Notes: generated from the letters alone by a model not told the origin. Shown: positions 18,714 through 32,071, counted from the first letter of the stretch. The stretch: 56,659 bases of DNA from Pseudomonadota bacterium (GCA_021846025.1 JAJZDV010000003.1:1-56659), one strand, 5' to 3'. Translations and numbers: made by a program.

Positions 18714-19538
18714 TCAGCGCATGATCAAGCGTTCGAGCTGCTGCACCATCGCCATCAGCTTCGGTCTGACTTCCTCCAGCAGGAAGTTGGGGGACAACTG
18801 GAACGCCGGGCCGCCGCAGTTGATGGCCATCAACGGCATGCCCCCGCCGGGGTCGAAGCCCACGGCAATGGCATTCACGTCCGGCTGCCAGTCGCCGAAG
18901 GAGCACGCCACGCCCAGCGTGCGATAGTCCTCCAGGGCCTTGTCGATGCCACGCTTGAGCGCCGGCCAGGCCAGACCGTCGAGCGCGGCCAGGTCGTCGT
19001 AAACCGCGGCACGCTCGCGCTCGCCCACCACGGCAAGGTAAGCACGGCCCATCGCCGTGGTGGCAATGGGAATGCGCGAACCCACGTCCAGGCTCAGGGT
19101 CAGAGCCGAGGCGCTGCGGCAGTTCTCCACATAGATCAGCGACAGGCGGTCGCGCGTGCCCAGCGACACCATGGCCTTGGACGCATCGGCCAGTTCCTGC
19201 ATCAGGGGTCTGGCCACCTGCCGCACATCCATGCGCGCCAGCACCGTGCTGCCCAGCGACAACGTGGCCGTGCCCAGGCGGTACTTGCCGCTGTCCTCGT
19301 CTTGCGCGAGGTAGCCCAGGCGCGTGAGCGTGTAGGTCAGGCGCGAGACGGTGGACTTGGGCAGCTTGCAGCGCTGCGCAATCTCCAGATTGCCGAGCGC
19401 CTTGTCGCGCGAGCGAAAGCTGGACAACACCTCCAGGCCACGGGCCAGTGCGGTGACGAACTGGCGGTTGTCCTCTGCTCCGGGGGTCGGCTTGCCGGCC
19501 GGCTTGGGCTGCGGCGCCTTGGGGATGGGCGTTGTCAT
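18714..19538 (-). CDS. IclR-family transcriptional regulator
   Basis: Regulator of 274 residues with an N-terminal winged helix-turn-helix (about 25-85; recognition helix in KLPKSTVSRLTYTLTRLGYL) and a C-terminal IclR effector domain starting near residue 100. The first 25 residues are Pro/Lys-rich and may be disordered. The longer upstream frame lacks a good start. It is divergent from the paired acyl-CoA dehydrogenase operon, and a palindrome of the type bound by IclR proteins lies between them; a second copy precedes the fadB-like operon. It probably represses both, with an acyl-CoA or free acid as inducer. Confidence 0.92.
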   Translation of the reverse strand: MTTPIPKAPQPKPAGKPTPGAEDNRQFVTALARGLEVLSSFRSRDKALGNLEIAQRCKLPKSTVSRLTYTLTRLGYLAQDEDSGKYRLGTATLSLGSTVLARMDVRQVARPLMQELADASKAMVSLGTRDRLSLIYVENCRSASALTLSLDVGSRIPIATTAMGRAYLAVVGERERAAVYDDLAALDGLAWPALKRGIDKALEDYRTLGVACSFGDWQPDVNAIAVGFDPGGGMPLMAINCGGPAFQLSPNFLLEEVRPKLMAMVQQLERLIMR

Positions 19539-19588
19539 GGTCGGGGCGAAGTCTCGATGCAGGCTGCGGAGGGGGTGCCAGGCCAGGC

Positions 19589-19617
19589 TTGACAGCCCAT
19601 CCGACACGCCGAACAAT
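19589..19617 (+). promoter_or_regulatory. Predicted sigma70 promoter of the paired acyl-CoA dehydrogenase operon
   Basis: A perfect -35 box, TTGACA (19589-19594), is followed after 17 bases by AACAAT (19612-19617), which matches four of six positions of the -10 consensus. The expected start is near 19624, just upstream of the palindromic operator region. Confidence 0.5.
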
Positions 19618-19627
19618 CGTCACCATA

Positions 19628-19657
19628 TTTCACGGAACAAAATTCCGCAATGCGGTT
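19628..19657. promoter_or_regulatory. Putative IclR operator region
   Basis: TTCCGCAATGCGGTT (19643-19657) contains the perfect core CCGCA-A-TGCGG. It directly follows TTTCACGGAAC (19628-19638), and CGGAA/TTCCG forms an additional inverted repeat around CAAAA. The region sits just downstream of the predicted transcription start. The 15-mer is nearly identical to that before the fadB-like operon. Confidence 0.55.
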
Positions 19658-19701
19658 TTACCGGCGATCGCATGTTGTCCGTTTTCTCCCAACCCGCAGG
19701 C

Positions 19702-20901
19702 ATGGCGCACATGGCTATCGACTTGTCTCCCGAGCACGCCGATTTCCGTGCCGAAGTGCGCGGATTCTTAAACGCAGCCTTGCCGGCCGAGATCCGCCGC
19801 AAGGTGTTGCGCGGTTCGCGTCTGGAGAAGGACGATTTCGTGCGCTGGCAACGCATCCTGCATGCCCAGGGCTGGGCCGCGCCGAATTGGCCGGAGCGAT
19901 GCGGCGGCACCGGCTGGAGCACTGTTCAGCAAGCCCTGTTCGACGAGGAATGCGCCCTGGCCGGCGCGCCGCGGCAACTGCCCTTCGGCCTGAAGATGCT
20001 GGCCCCTGTGCTGATGCGGTTCGGCAGCGAGGCCCAGTGCCGGGACCTGCTGCCCGGCATCGCCAGTGGTGCGGTGTGGTGGTGCCAGGGCTATTCCGAG
20101 CCGGGATCGGGCTCGGACCTGGCCTCGCTCAAAACCCGCGCGCTGCGCGACGGCCAGGACTACATCGTCACCGGGCAGAAAACCTGGACCACGCTGGGTC
20201 AATACGCCGACTGGATGTTTTGCCTGGTGCGCACCGACGTCGCGGCCAAGCCGCAGCAGGGCATTTCCTTCTTGCTCATCGACATGCGCTCGCCCGGCGT
20301 CACGCTGCGCCCCATCATCACCCTGGATGGAGAACACGAGGTCAACGAGGTCTGGCTCGACGAGGTTCGCGTGCCGGTGGCCAACCGCGTGGGCGAGGAG
20401 AACCAGGGCTGGGCCATTGCCAAATACCTGCTCGGTCACGAGCGCAGCAATATTGCCGGTGTGGGCGTCGTCAAGCGGGAACTGGCACGCCTGAAGGACA
20501 TCGTGGCCCGGACCGACGCCAACGGCCAGCGCCTGCGCGACGATGCCTTGTTCGCGGTGCGCGTCGCCCAGATCGAGATCGACCTGCTGGCACTGGAAGC
20601 GACGCAACTGCGCCTGCTGCAACGCGATGGCCCGCCGGGACCGGAGAGTTCCATGCTCAAGGTGCTGGGCAGCGAGCTGCAGCAGCGCCTGTCGGAACTG
20701 CTGATGCACGCCGCGGGGCAACGTGCCCTGCCCTTCGCGCCTGGCGCAGAAGTCGCCGAAGCAGCGGCGACCATGGCCGAGACGGACGACCAGGGTGACG
20801 CGCTGCTCGCCGTGCAATACGCCAACTGGCGCAAGCTCTCCATTTTTGGCGGCAGCAACGAAATCCAGAAAAACATCCTGGCCCGCGCCTTGGGTTTGTG
20901 A
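19702..20901 (+). CDS. Acyl-CoA dehydrogenase, large partner of a pair (PimC/ChsE-like)
   Basis: Acyl-CoA dehydrogenase of 399 residues. CQGYSEPGSGSDLASLKT is the flavin/substrate loop. At the usual Y-E-G-T position it has FGGS (Gly383 for Glu), and it lacks the T-R-x-x-F-G flavin-contact motif. A Glu in GHER (Glu247) could be the base. The next gene encodes a second, smaller dehydrogenase that does have T-R-Q-Q-F-G, so the two probably form one heteromeric enzyme, as known for steroid side-chain dehydrogenases of actinobacteria. The start could also be codon 4 (19711) or an ATG at 19672; a weak GCAGG precedes 19702. Confidence 0.88.
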   Translation: MAHMAIDLSPEHADFRAEVRGFLNAALPAEIRRKVLRGSRLEKDDFVRWQRILHAQGWAAPNWPERCGGTGWSTVQQALFDEECALAGAPRQLPFGLKMLAPVLMRFGSEAQCRDLLPGIASGAVWWCQGYSEPGSGSDLASLKTRALRDGQDYIVTGQKTWTTLGQYADWMFCLVRTDVAAKPQQGISFLLIDMRSPGVTLRPIITLDGEHEVNEVWLDEVRVPVANRVGEENQGWAIAKYLLGHERSNIAGVGVVKRELARLKDIVARTDANGQRLRDDALFAVRVAQIEIDLLALEATQLRLLQRDGPPGPESSMLKVLGSELQQRLSELLMHAAGQRALPFAPGAEVAEAAATMAETDDQGDALLAVQYANWRKLSIFGGSNEIQKNILARALGL

Positions 20902-20911
20902 AGGAAACCGC

Positions 20912-22036
20912 ATGCAGTGGCAACCCACCGATGAGCAGAGCCAACTGGCCGACGCGCTGCACCGCTTCATCCAGCGCGACTACCGCTTCGAGCAGCGCCG
21001 CACTCTGGCCGCCGGCGATGGCTTCAGTCCGCAAGCCTGGGCCACCCTGGTCGAACTCGGCATCACCGCCCTGCTCGTGCCCGAAGCCCACGGCGGCTTG
21101 AACGCCAGCGTGCAGGACGGCCTGCATGCCCTGCAGACCCTGGCCCCGGCGCTGCCGCTGGAGCCGGTGCTGGTAAGCGCCCTGCTGGCCACCCGGTTGC
21201 TCGCCGCCAGCGAAGGCCGTACGGCCGCGCAGACCTGGCTGCCGCGCCTGGCCGCAGGCCAGGCGATCGCCACACCGGCGGTGTTCGAGCCGGGTGCAGG
21301 CTTCGGCATCGAGCGGCCGGGCACCCGGGCGATGCGCCATGCCGACGGCTGGCGGCTCGACGGGACCAAGACCCTGGTGCTGCAGGCGCCTGTCGCCGAT
21401 GTCCTGCTGGTGTCGGCATGCGCCGAAGGTGCCACGGTTGCCTGGTTCGCGGTGCCCGCAACCAGCCCGGGCGTCAGCCTGCAACCCTATGCCCTGCTCG
21501 ACGCCCAGCGCGCCGCCGACGTGAAGCTGGAGGGTGTGCAGCTTGCCGCCGACGCCCGCATCGACCCGGCTGGCCAGGGCGCAGCGATGGGTGAAGACAT
21601 GCACGCCTTGTGGCTGGCGGCGCTGTGTGCGGAAGGCGTGGGTCTTTTGCAAGCCACCTTGGATGCCACCTTGGCCTATCTCAACACCCGCCAGCAATTC
21701 GGCCAGCCCATCGGCCGCTTCCAGGTGCTGCAGCACCGCGCCGTGGACATGTGGATGGAGCTGGAGCAGGCGCGTTCCATGGCGCTGCTCGCCGCCGAGA
21801 TCTGCACCCGCGGCGAGGCCCTGCAACGCCGCCGTTTGCTGGCCGCCGCCAAGGCGCGGGTCGGCCAGGCCTGTCGCTTCGTCTCGCAGCAGGCGGTGCA
21901 ATTGCACGGCGGCATGGGCATGACCGACGAGATGCAGGTCAGTCATTGGTTCAAGCGCCTGACCATCATCGAACTCTGGCTCGGCGACAGTGACACCCAG
22001 TTGCAGCGTGTCGCCCGCGGCCCGCTCGCGGCCTGA
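20912..22036 (+). CDS. Acyl-CoA dehydrogenase, small partner of a pair (PimD/ChsE-like)
   Basis: Acyl-CoA dehydrogenase of 374 residues. The flavin-contact motif LNTRQQFGQPIGRFQ is clear near residues 255-270, and GGMGMTDEMQVSHWFKRL near 330. The catalytic Glu position near the C-terminus reads L-G-D-S (Gly358), so this subunit alone should lack the usual base. It starts 10 bases after the large partner's stop (AAGGAA before the ATG), which suggests tight coexpression and complex formation. Confidence 0.88.
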   Translation: MQWQPTDEQSQLADALHRFIQRDYRFEQRRTLAAGDGFSPQAWATLVELGITALLVPEAHGGLNASVQDGLHALQTLAPALPLEPVLVSALLATRLLAASEGRTAAQTWLPRLAAGQAIATPAVFEPGAGFGIERPGTRAMRHADGWRLDGTKTLVLQAPVADVLLVSACAEGATVAWFAVPATSPGVSLQPYALLDAQRAADVKLEGVQLAADARIDPAGQGAAMGEDMHALWLAALCAEGVGLLQATLDATLAYLNTRQQFGQPIGRFQVLQHRAVDMWMELEQARSMALLAAEICTRGEALQRRRLLAAAKARVGQACRFVSQQAVQLHGGMGMTDEMQVSHWFKRLTIIELWLGDSDTQLQRVARGPLAA

Positions 22037-22055
22037 CCCTTTCAGGAGAATCCCC

Positions 22056-23174
22056 ATGCCTGCACGCCAAGCCCGCGCCGTGGTTTGTCGCGGCCCGCAA
22101 CGCGCCTTCGAGATCGAGACCATTCGTGTCGATCCTCCGCGTCGCAACGAAGTCACCATCCGCCTCGCCGCCTGCGGCGTGTGCCACAGCGACCTCTCGG
22201 CGACCAACGGCACCATTCCCATGGCACCGCCCTTGGTGCTGGGGCACGAGGGCGCCGGAACCGTGGTCGAAGTGGGCGAAAGCGTGACGGAACTCACCGT
22301 TGGCGATGCCGTGGTCAGCTCCTTCGTCAGCATGTGCGGGCATTGCCGCTATTGCCAGAGTGGCCGGCCGCAGTTGTGCGACCAGGCGGCCCGGGCGCTC
22401 ACCACCCTGCCCGACGGCACGGTGCGCACGTTCGACGCCACCGGCCAGCCCCTGTCGGTGTTTTCCGGTTGCGGCGTGATGGCTGAATACGCCACGTTGC
22501 ACGTGGACAGCGTGGTGAAGATCGATGCTGCCATGGCGCTGGAGCCGGCCTGCCTGCTCGCCTGCGGCGTGATGACCGGAGTCGGCGCGGTGTTCAACAC
22601 CGCGCGGGTGCAGGCCGGCTCGAGCGTGGCCGTGTTCGGCTGCGGCGGCGTCGGGCTGAGCGCGATCCAGGGTTGCGCCATCGCCGGAGCCGCCAGCATC
22701 ATCGCGGTGGACACCGTCGCCCACAAGCTCGCATTCGCGCGCCTGTTCGGCGCCACCGGCACGGTGGATGCGAGCCTGGAGCCCAACGTGGTCAAGACCA
22801 TCAAACGGCTGAGCGAGGGCGGCGTGGACTACGCCTTCGAGTGCGTCGGCCTGGGCTCGCTCGTCGCGCAGGCCTATGGCAGTCTGCGCAAAGGCGGCAC
22901 GGCCGTGGTGGTGGGCGTGGCCGCTCAGTCCGACACCACCAGCGTGCGTACAGCCAGCCTCACCTTCGAGGAAAAGACCCTCACCGGCAGCTATTACGGC
23001 TCGGCACGACCGCGACAAGATTTTCCCCGGCTCATGGCGCTGTACCGCGCCGGGCGCCTGAAGCTCGATGAACTCATCACCCGGCGCTATTCGCTCGACC
23101 ATGCCGCCCAGGCCTTCGCCGACCTGCAGGCCGGGCGCAATGCCCGCGGCGTCATCGTGTTCGATCGAGCCTGA
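22056..23174 (+). CDS. Zinc-dependent alcohol dehydrogenase
   Basis: Medium-chain zinc alcohol dehydrogenase of 372 residues, close to class III/aryl-alcohol dehydrogenases. The catalytic zinc site has CGVCHSD and GHEGAG. The structural zinc Cys cluster is intact in CGHCRYCQSGRPQLC. The NAD motif is VFGCGGVGLSAIQG. AGGAGA lies 5 bases before the ATG. It is third in the plus operon and probably oxidises an alcohol formed from, or feeding, the acyl chain to the aldehyde. Confidence 0.92.
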   Translation: MPARQARAVVCRGPQRAFEIETIRVDPPRRNEVTIRLAACGVCHSDLSATNGTIPMAPPLVLGHEGAGTVVEVGESVTELTVGDAVVSSFVSMCGHCRYCQSGRPQLCDQAARALTTLPDGTVRTFDATGQPLSVFSGCGVMAEYATLHVDSVVKIDAAMALEPACLLACGVMTGVGAVFNTARVQAGSSVAVFGCGGVGLSAIQGCAIAGAASIIAVDTVAHKLAFARLFGATGTVDASLEPNVVKTIKRLSEGGVDYAFECVGLGSLVAQAYGSLRKGGTAVVVGVAAQSDTTSVRTASLTFEEKTLTGSYYGSARPRQDFPRLMALYRAGRLKLDELITRRYSLDHAAQAFADLQAGRNARGVIVFDRA

Positions 23175-23212
23175 ACGGCACACCCTTGCTGACACTCACC
23201 AACGGATCTCTC

Positions 23213-24097
23213 ATGCAGAACTTCCAAGACAAAACTGCCGTCATCACCGGTGCCGCCGGCGGCATCGGCCTCGCCCTGGCGCGACAAGCTGCCGGACGCG
23301 GCATGAACCTGGTGTTGACCGATCTCGACGCCGAACCCTTGCACCATGCCGCAGCCAGCCTCGGCCTGCCGCCCGAACGCCTGTTGCTGCACGCTGCCGA
23401 TGTCAGCCGCGAGGCCGATGTGGCCGCCCTGGCCAATGCCAGCTTCGCCCGTTTCGGCGCGGTGCATCTGCTGTTCAACAACGCCGGCGTGGGTTGCAGC
23501 CGACTCACCACCGAGCACAGTGCCGCCGATTGGGACTGGGTGCTTGGCGTCAACCTGATGAGCGTGGTGCACGGCATTCGCCATTTCGTGCCGCGCATGC
23601 AGCAGCGCAGCGAGCCCAGCCATGTGGTGAACACCGCGTCCGCGGCGGGGCTGGTGTCGAGCCCCGGCATGGCGGCCTACAACGTGAGCAAGCATGGCGT
23701 GGTCACGTTGTCGGAAACCCTGTATGCCGAGCTTGCCGAGCAGGCCTCCCCGGTCGGTGTTTCGGTGCTGTGCCCAGCCTGGGTGCCCACCGGCATCCAT
23801 CAGAGCGCGCGCCATCGGCAGCCGCGCTTCGGCGCCGAGCCCGCACTGTCGCCGCAGTCAGCCGCCTACGCGGTGCGCATGGCCCAGGCGGTGCAGTCCG
23901 GCAAGCTCACGCCCGACGACATCGCCCGCGTCACGTTCTTCGCCGTGGAGCAAGGGCAGTTCTACATCGTGCCGCACCGCAAAATTCTGCAGGCGGTGGA
24001 ACGGCGTTGCCAGGACATGGTGCAGGGCCGCAATCCCACGCCGCTGGAGCCTCCGGCTTCACCCACGCCCCCCGCTGCAGCCGAGGTGTCCCGATGA
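23213..24097 (+). CDS. Short-chain dehydrogenase/reductase
   Basis: Classical SDR of 294 residues: TGAAGGIG cofactor motif near residue 12, NNAGVG, and the catalytic YNVSKHG. Its C-terminal 30 residues are Pro/Ala-rich and extend beyond the usual length. Its last four bases, ATGA, overlap the start of the quinone-oxidoreductase gene. It is fourth in the plus operon and probably oxidises a hydroxyacyl or alcohol intermediate. Confidence 0.9.
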   Translation: MQNFQDKTAVITGAAGGIGLALARQAAGRGMNLVLTDLDAEPLHHAAASLGLPPERLLLHAADVSREADVAALANASFARFGAVHLLFNNAGVGCSRLTTEHSAADWDWVLGVNLMSVVHGIRHFVPRMQQRSEPSHVVNTASAAGLVSSPGMAAYNVSKHGVVTLSETLYAELAEQASPVGVSVLCPAWVPTGIHQSARHRQPRFGAEPALSPQSAAYAVRMAQAVQSGKLTPDDIARVTFFAVEQGQFYIVPHRKILQAVERRCQDMVQGRNPTPLEPPASPTPPAAAEVSR

Positions 24098-25086
24098 AAG
24101 CCCTGCTGTGCACGGCCTATGGCCCGATCGACACGCTGCGTCTGGACGACGCGCCCGACCCCACCGCAGCAGCCGGCGAGGTGGTCATCGCGGTGCGCGC
24201 CTGTGGACTGAATTTTCCCGACGCACTCATCGTCCAGGGGCTCTACCAGACCAAGCCTGCCCTGCCCTTTTCGCCCGGCGCCGAGTTTGCCGGGACCGTT
24301 GTGCAGGCAGGCGCCGGCGTGACGGCCTACAAGCCGGGTGATGCCGTCATCGCCTTCGCCGGCCACGGCGGCCTGGCTGAACGCTGCGCGGTGGACGCGC
24401 GACGCGTGATGCCCTTGCCGGCCGGCATGAGCTTCGAGCAAGGCGCGGCGTTCATGCTGACCTACGGCACCTCCATCCACGCACTGCGCGACGTGGCGCA
24501 GTTGCAGCCCGGCGAAACCCTGGCCGTGCTCGGTGCCGGGGGCGGTGTGGGCCTGGCGGCGGTGGACATCGCCAAGGCCATGGGGGCGCGGGTGATCGCC
24601 GTGGCGTCCAGCAAGGCCAAACTGCAGCTTGCCCAGGCGCATGGTGCCGATGCCCTGCTGGACTACGCCAGCGACGACCTGCGACAGGGCCTGCTGGCGC
24701 TGACCGACGGCCAAGGCGCCGATGTGGTGCTCGACCCCGTGGGCGGCGCCTACGCCGAGGCCGCGCTGCGCGCCACGGCCTGGCGTGGCCGCTACCTCGT
24801 GGTGGGTTTCGCGGCGGGCGACATTCCCCGCATGCCACTGAATCTCGCGCTGCTGAAGGAGCGCCAGATTCTCGGCGTGTACTGGGGCGAGGCGGTGCAG
24901 CGCGATCCGAAGCAACACGCCGGCAATGTGCGGCAATTGCTGCAATGGTTCGCCACGGGCGGCGTGCGTCCGGAGATCACCGAACTGGTGGGGCTCGACC
25001 ACGCGGCGCAAGCCATCATGCGGCTGAGCCAGCGTGAAGCGATGGGGAAAATCGTGGTGCAGGTCAAGACGCCGGCCGTGACCTGA
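24094..25086 (+). CDS. NADPH:quinone oxidoreductase-like MDR protein
   Basis: Zinc-free medium-chain reductase of 330 residues. The N-terminal part contains RACGLNFPDALIVQGLYQ, typical of the quinone-oxidoreductase group, and the cofactor motif is GAGGGVGLAAVDIAKAMG near residue 150. The start overlaps the SDR stop by four bases. It is the last gene of the plus operon and converges with the LD-carboxypeptidase gene. It could reduce quinones or unsaturated carbonyl or enoyl intermediates. Confidence 0.9.
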   Translation: MKALLCTAYGPIDTLRLDDAPDPTAAAGEVVIAVRACGLNFPDALIVQGLYQTKPALPFSPGAEFAGTVVQAGAGVTAYKPGDAVIAFAGHGGLAERCAVDARRVMPLPAGMSFEQGAAFMLTYGTSIHALRDVAQLQPGETLAVLGAGGGVGLAAVDIAKAMGARVIAVASSKAKLQLAQAHGADALLDYASDDLRQGLLALTDGQGADVVLDPVGGAYAEAALRATAWRGRYLVVGFAAGDIPRMPLNLALLKERQILGVYWGEAVQRDPKQHAGNVRQLLQWFATGGVRPEITELVGLDHAAQAIMRLSQREAMGKIVVQVKTPAVT

Positions 25087-25112
25087 AATGCGGCCCCGGG
25101 ACCCACCGCGCA

Positions 25113-26060
25113 TCACCCATGTCCGTGCGCAAACACCAGATAGGCTTCACCCCCGTCGCGCACCAGTCGGCACTTGGCTCCATGCGGCAGGGTCAGTTTG
25201 GTCCGCACATGGCCAAACGGCAGGCCGGTGATGACCGGTACCCCTGCAGCCTTGAGCTGGGCGCGCAGCCAGGTGACCGCGGCGGCAAGGTCGAAACCGG
25301 CATCGTGCGCGGTGAGCTTGTACTCGGTGAAGGCGCCCAGCACCACGGCCTTTTGCCGCTGGAGCACGCCGGCGTGCAAGAGCTGGGTGAACATGCGCTC
25401 CACGCTGTAGGGCTGCTCGGCAAGGTCTTCCAGGAACAGCACGCCGCGCTGCCTGGGCAGGTAAGGCGTGCCCACCAGGCTGGCCACCAGGCTCAAGTTT
25501 CCGCCCCACAGCACCCCGGCGGCATCCAGCCCGCGCGGGGCGTCGTCGCAGGTGAAACCCACCGCCTCCTGGCTGCCGTCGAGCGCGTCGAGAAAGCTGT
25601 CCACGGTGATGTCGTCGAGTTGCTCGCTGCCAAAGTCGTAAGCGGCCATCGGCCCGCTGTAGGTGACGGCGCCGGTCTGTGCCAGCACCGCCAATTGCAG
25701 CGCGGTGAAATCGCTGTGTCCCACCCAGCATTGCCCACGCTGGGTCATGGCCTCGTCCAGCAAGGAGTAGTCCAGCCGCGGCAGGATGCGGCCGAGACCA
25801 TAGCCGCCGCGAGTGGCCAGCACCACGTCCGCCTTGCTGCGTGCGGCCCGGTGGATGGCCTGCAGGCGTTGGGTGTCGGTTCCGGCAAAGCGCTGCACCC
25901 GGCACAAAGCCAGCGCGTCTCGTTGCACGCGAAAGCCGAGTGCCCGCAAATGCTGCTCTGCGCGCGCGATGCGCTGCGGCTCGGGCACTGCGCCCGAAGG
26001 CGAGATCAACCGCAGCAGGCCATGTGGGTGGGCTTGATCGGGAGCGTGGGTCGCAGTCAT
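25113..26060 (-). CDS. ldcA: LD-carboxypeptidase, peptidase family S66
   Basis: Serine peptidase of 315 residues expected to remove the terminal D-Ala from the peptidoglycan tetrapeptide during murein recycling in the cytosol. Family signatures are ATRGGYGLGRILPRLDY, the nucleophile Ser in VGHSDFTAL, the Glu region LEDLAEQPYSVERM, and the late His in GLPFGHVRTKLTLPHG. No signal peptide is visible, as expected for the recycling enzyme. The start at 26060 is preferred over upstream codons because the family N-terminus (RLISPSG) begins soon after it. tadA lies upstream on the same strand. Confidence 0.88.
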   Translation of the reverse strand: MTATHAPDQAHPHGLLRLISPSGAVPEPQRIARAEQHLRALGFRVQRDALALCRVQRFAGTDTQRLQAIHRAARSKADVVLATRGGYGLGRILPRLDYSLLDEAMTQRGQCWVGHSDFTALQLAVLAQTGAVTYSGPMAAYDFGSEQLDDITVDSFLDALDGSQEAVGFTCDDAPRGLDAAGVLWGGNLSLVASLVGTPYLPRQRGVLFLEDLAEQPYSVERMFTQLLHAGVLQRQKAVVLGAFTEYKLTAHDAGFDLAAAVTWLRAQLKAAGVPVITGLPFGHVRTKLTLPHGAKCRLVRDGGEAYLVFAHGHG

Positions 26061-26165
26061 GAGGAAGGTCGCCTGAAAACGCGAAGCGGTTGATGAACGA
26101 CGGGACAGTTGGATCAGGAACAACGCGCTGAGGCTCGCGGCGCTGTCACAACGCGGTCATGCCAG

Positions 26166-27084
<919 letters not shown>

Positions 27085-27090
27085 GGCAGT

Positions 27091-28674
<1,584 letters not shown>

Positions 28675-28735
28675 GTGGCTGGGTCCGTGGCCAGGCAAGG
28701 TGTCGAGCCGAGAGCTCAGCCCCCGGCCCTTGGCG

Positions 28736-30938
<2,203 letters not shown>

Positions 30939-30939
30939 A

Positions 30940-30968
30940 GGCGGCACGGCATCGGTGTGCCTGCCGCC
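30940..30968. terminator. GC-rich hairpin between convergent genes
   Basis: GGCGGCACGGCA and TGCCTGCCGCC pair with one bulged base around a TCGGTG loop, directly after the DUF4124 stop codon. No T-tract follows. The position between two convergent genes fits a termination or mRNA-end structure. Confidence 0.4.
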
Positions 30969-31039
30969 GGGGCGAGCAGTTCGAGCGGTGTCGGCCTTCA
31001 CCCGGAGCCTGTTTCGGCCGTGCCTCCAGGGCCTGTGAC

Positions 31040-32011
31040 TCAGGCTGCGGCGGCGGCCAGTTCCAGCATCAGGCGAATGCGGATCTTCACGGCATTCAAG
31101 CCGTCGAAGTCCCCTCCCGACACAGCACCCACCCGCGAGGCGTAGGCCACTCTCACCCCCCCCGCCTCGGCCTCGTCGAGGGCCGCCTGCAGCCGTTCAT
31201 GCACCGTGCCGCTGCCCGTTCCCAGCACCACCAACCCTGCCAGTTTCTGGCTTGGGTCGTCGCTTTGCGGTGCCAGCATCAAGGCCCTGACCACGGCACC
31301 GTCCGCACCCGCATGGCTGTGAACCAGTTCCACGCGAGGCCAGCTTGCCCTGGGTGGCAGCCATGGCGCTCGCGGCGATTGGCCCAGCGCCAGCAACGGC
31401 AACTGGCGCGTGATCTGCACACCTTGCGGACCAACGAAACCCAGCGGGCCGCGCTCGCCGGACGAAAACGCATCGACCGCCGTCGGCTGCGATTTGCTCA
31501 CATCGCAGGCACTATGGATACGCCCATGCAGCACGCAGACCACGCCCAGCCCATGCGCCTGGGGGCTCGCGGCGACTTGCACCGCGTCGTACAGATTGCG
31601 CGGCCCGTCGGCCGAGAGCGCGGTCGCGGGGCGCATCGCCGCCGTCAGGACCACGGGCTTGCCCGCCGGCAGCACGCAATGCAGGAAGTAGGCGGTCTCC
31701 TCCAGGGTGTCGCTGCCATGCGTGACGACGCAGCCGGCCACGCCATCCTGCTGCAACCCTTCGCGGATGCGGCTGGCGAGTTGCATCCAAATCGCCGCAT
31801 CCATGTCCTTGCTGTCGATGCTTGCGATTTGCTCGGCACGTAGAGCCGCGAGCTGCTCGATGCCGGGGGCAGCGGCCACCAGATCGGCGATATCGAGCAC
31901 GCCAGCCCGGTAGCCAGCCTGCGCTGGGTGCAGGGTGGCGACCCCGGCGATTGTGCCTCCAGTACCGAGCACGATGACTTGGGGCAGGGAGATCTCGATT
32001 GGTGATTGCAT
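31040..32011 (-). CDS. L-asparaginase
   Basis: Asparaginase/glutaminase-family enzyme of 323 residues, hydrolysing Asn to Asp and ammonia. The first catalytic Thr lies in GTGGTIAG and the second catalytic Thr/Asp in VVTHGSDTLEETAYF; AAMRPATALSADGPRNLYDA completes the active site. No signal peptide is present, so it should be cytosolic, although its motifs also fit exported type II enzymes. It is divergent from lexA, and its start lies only 29 bases from the SOS box, so LexA could affect it. Confidence 0.9.
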   Translation of the reverse strand: MQSPIEISLPQVIVLGTGGTIAGVATLHPAQAGYRAGVLDIADLVAAAPGIEQLAALRAEQIASIDSKDMDAAIWMQLASRIREGLQQDGVAGCVVTHGSDTLEETAYFLHCVLPAGKPVVLTAAMRPATALSADGPRNLYDAVQVAASPQAHGLGVVCVLHGRIHSACDVSKSQPTAVDAFSSGERGPLGFVGPQGVQITRQLPLLALGQSPRAPWLPPRASWPRVELVHSHAGADGAVVRALMLAPQSDDPSQKLAGLVVLGTGSGTVHERLQAALDEAEAGGVRVAYASRVGAVSGGDFDGLNAVKIRIRLMLELAAAAA

Positions 32012-32039
32012 GGGATGAAAATCTGGATAAAAATACAGG

Positions 32040-32055
32040 CTGTTGATGATGACAG
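32040..32055. promoter_or_regulatory. LexA-binding SOS box
   Basis: The 16-mer CTGTTGATGATGACAG is an exact CTGT-N8-ACAG site, the form used by LexA in beta- and gammaproteobacteria. It overlaps the predicted -35 box of lexA and so fits autorepression. It also lies close to the start of the divergent asparaginase gene. Confidence 0.85.
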
Positions 32056-32071
32056 TATCCGGCTGAATATT
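32043..32071 (+). promoter_or_regulatory. Predicted lexA promoter
   Basis: TTGATG (32043-32048) and AATATT (32066-32071) are separated by 17 bases, each matching four of six consensus positions. The SOS box covers the -35 element. Confidence 0.45.
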
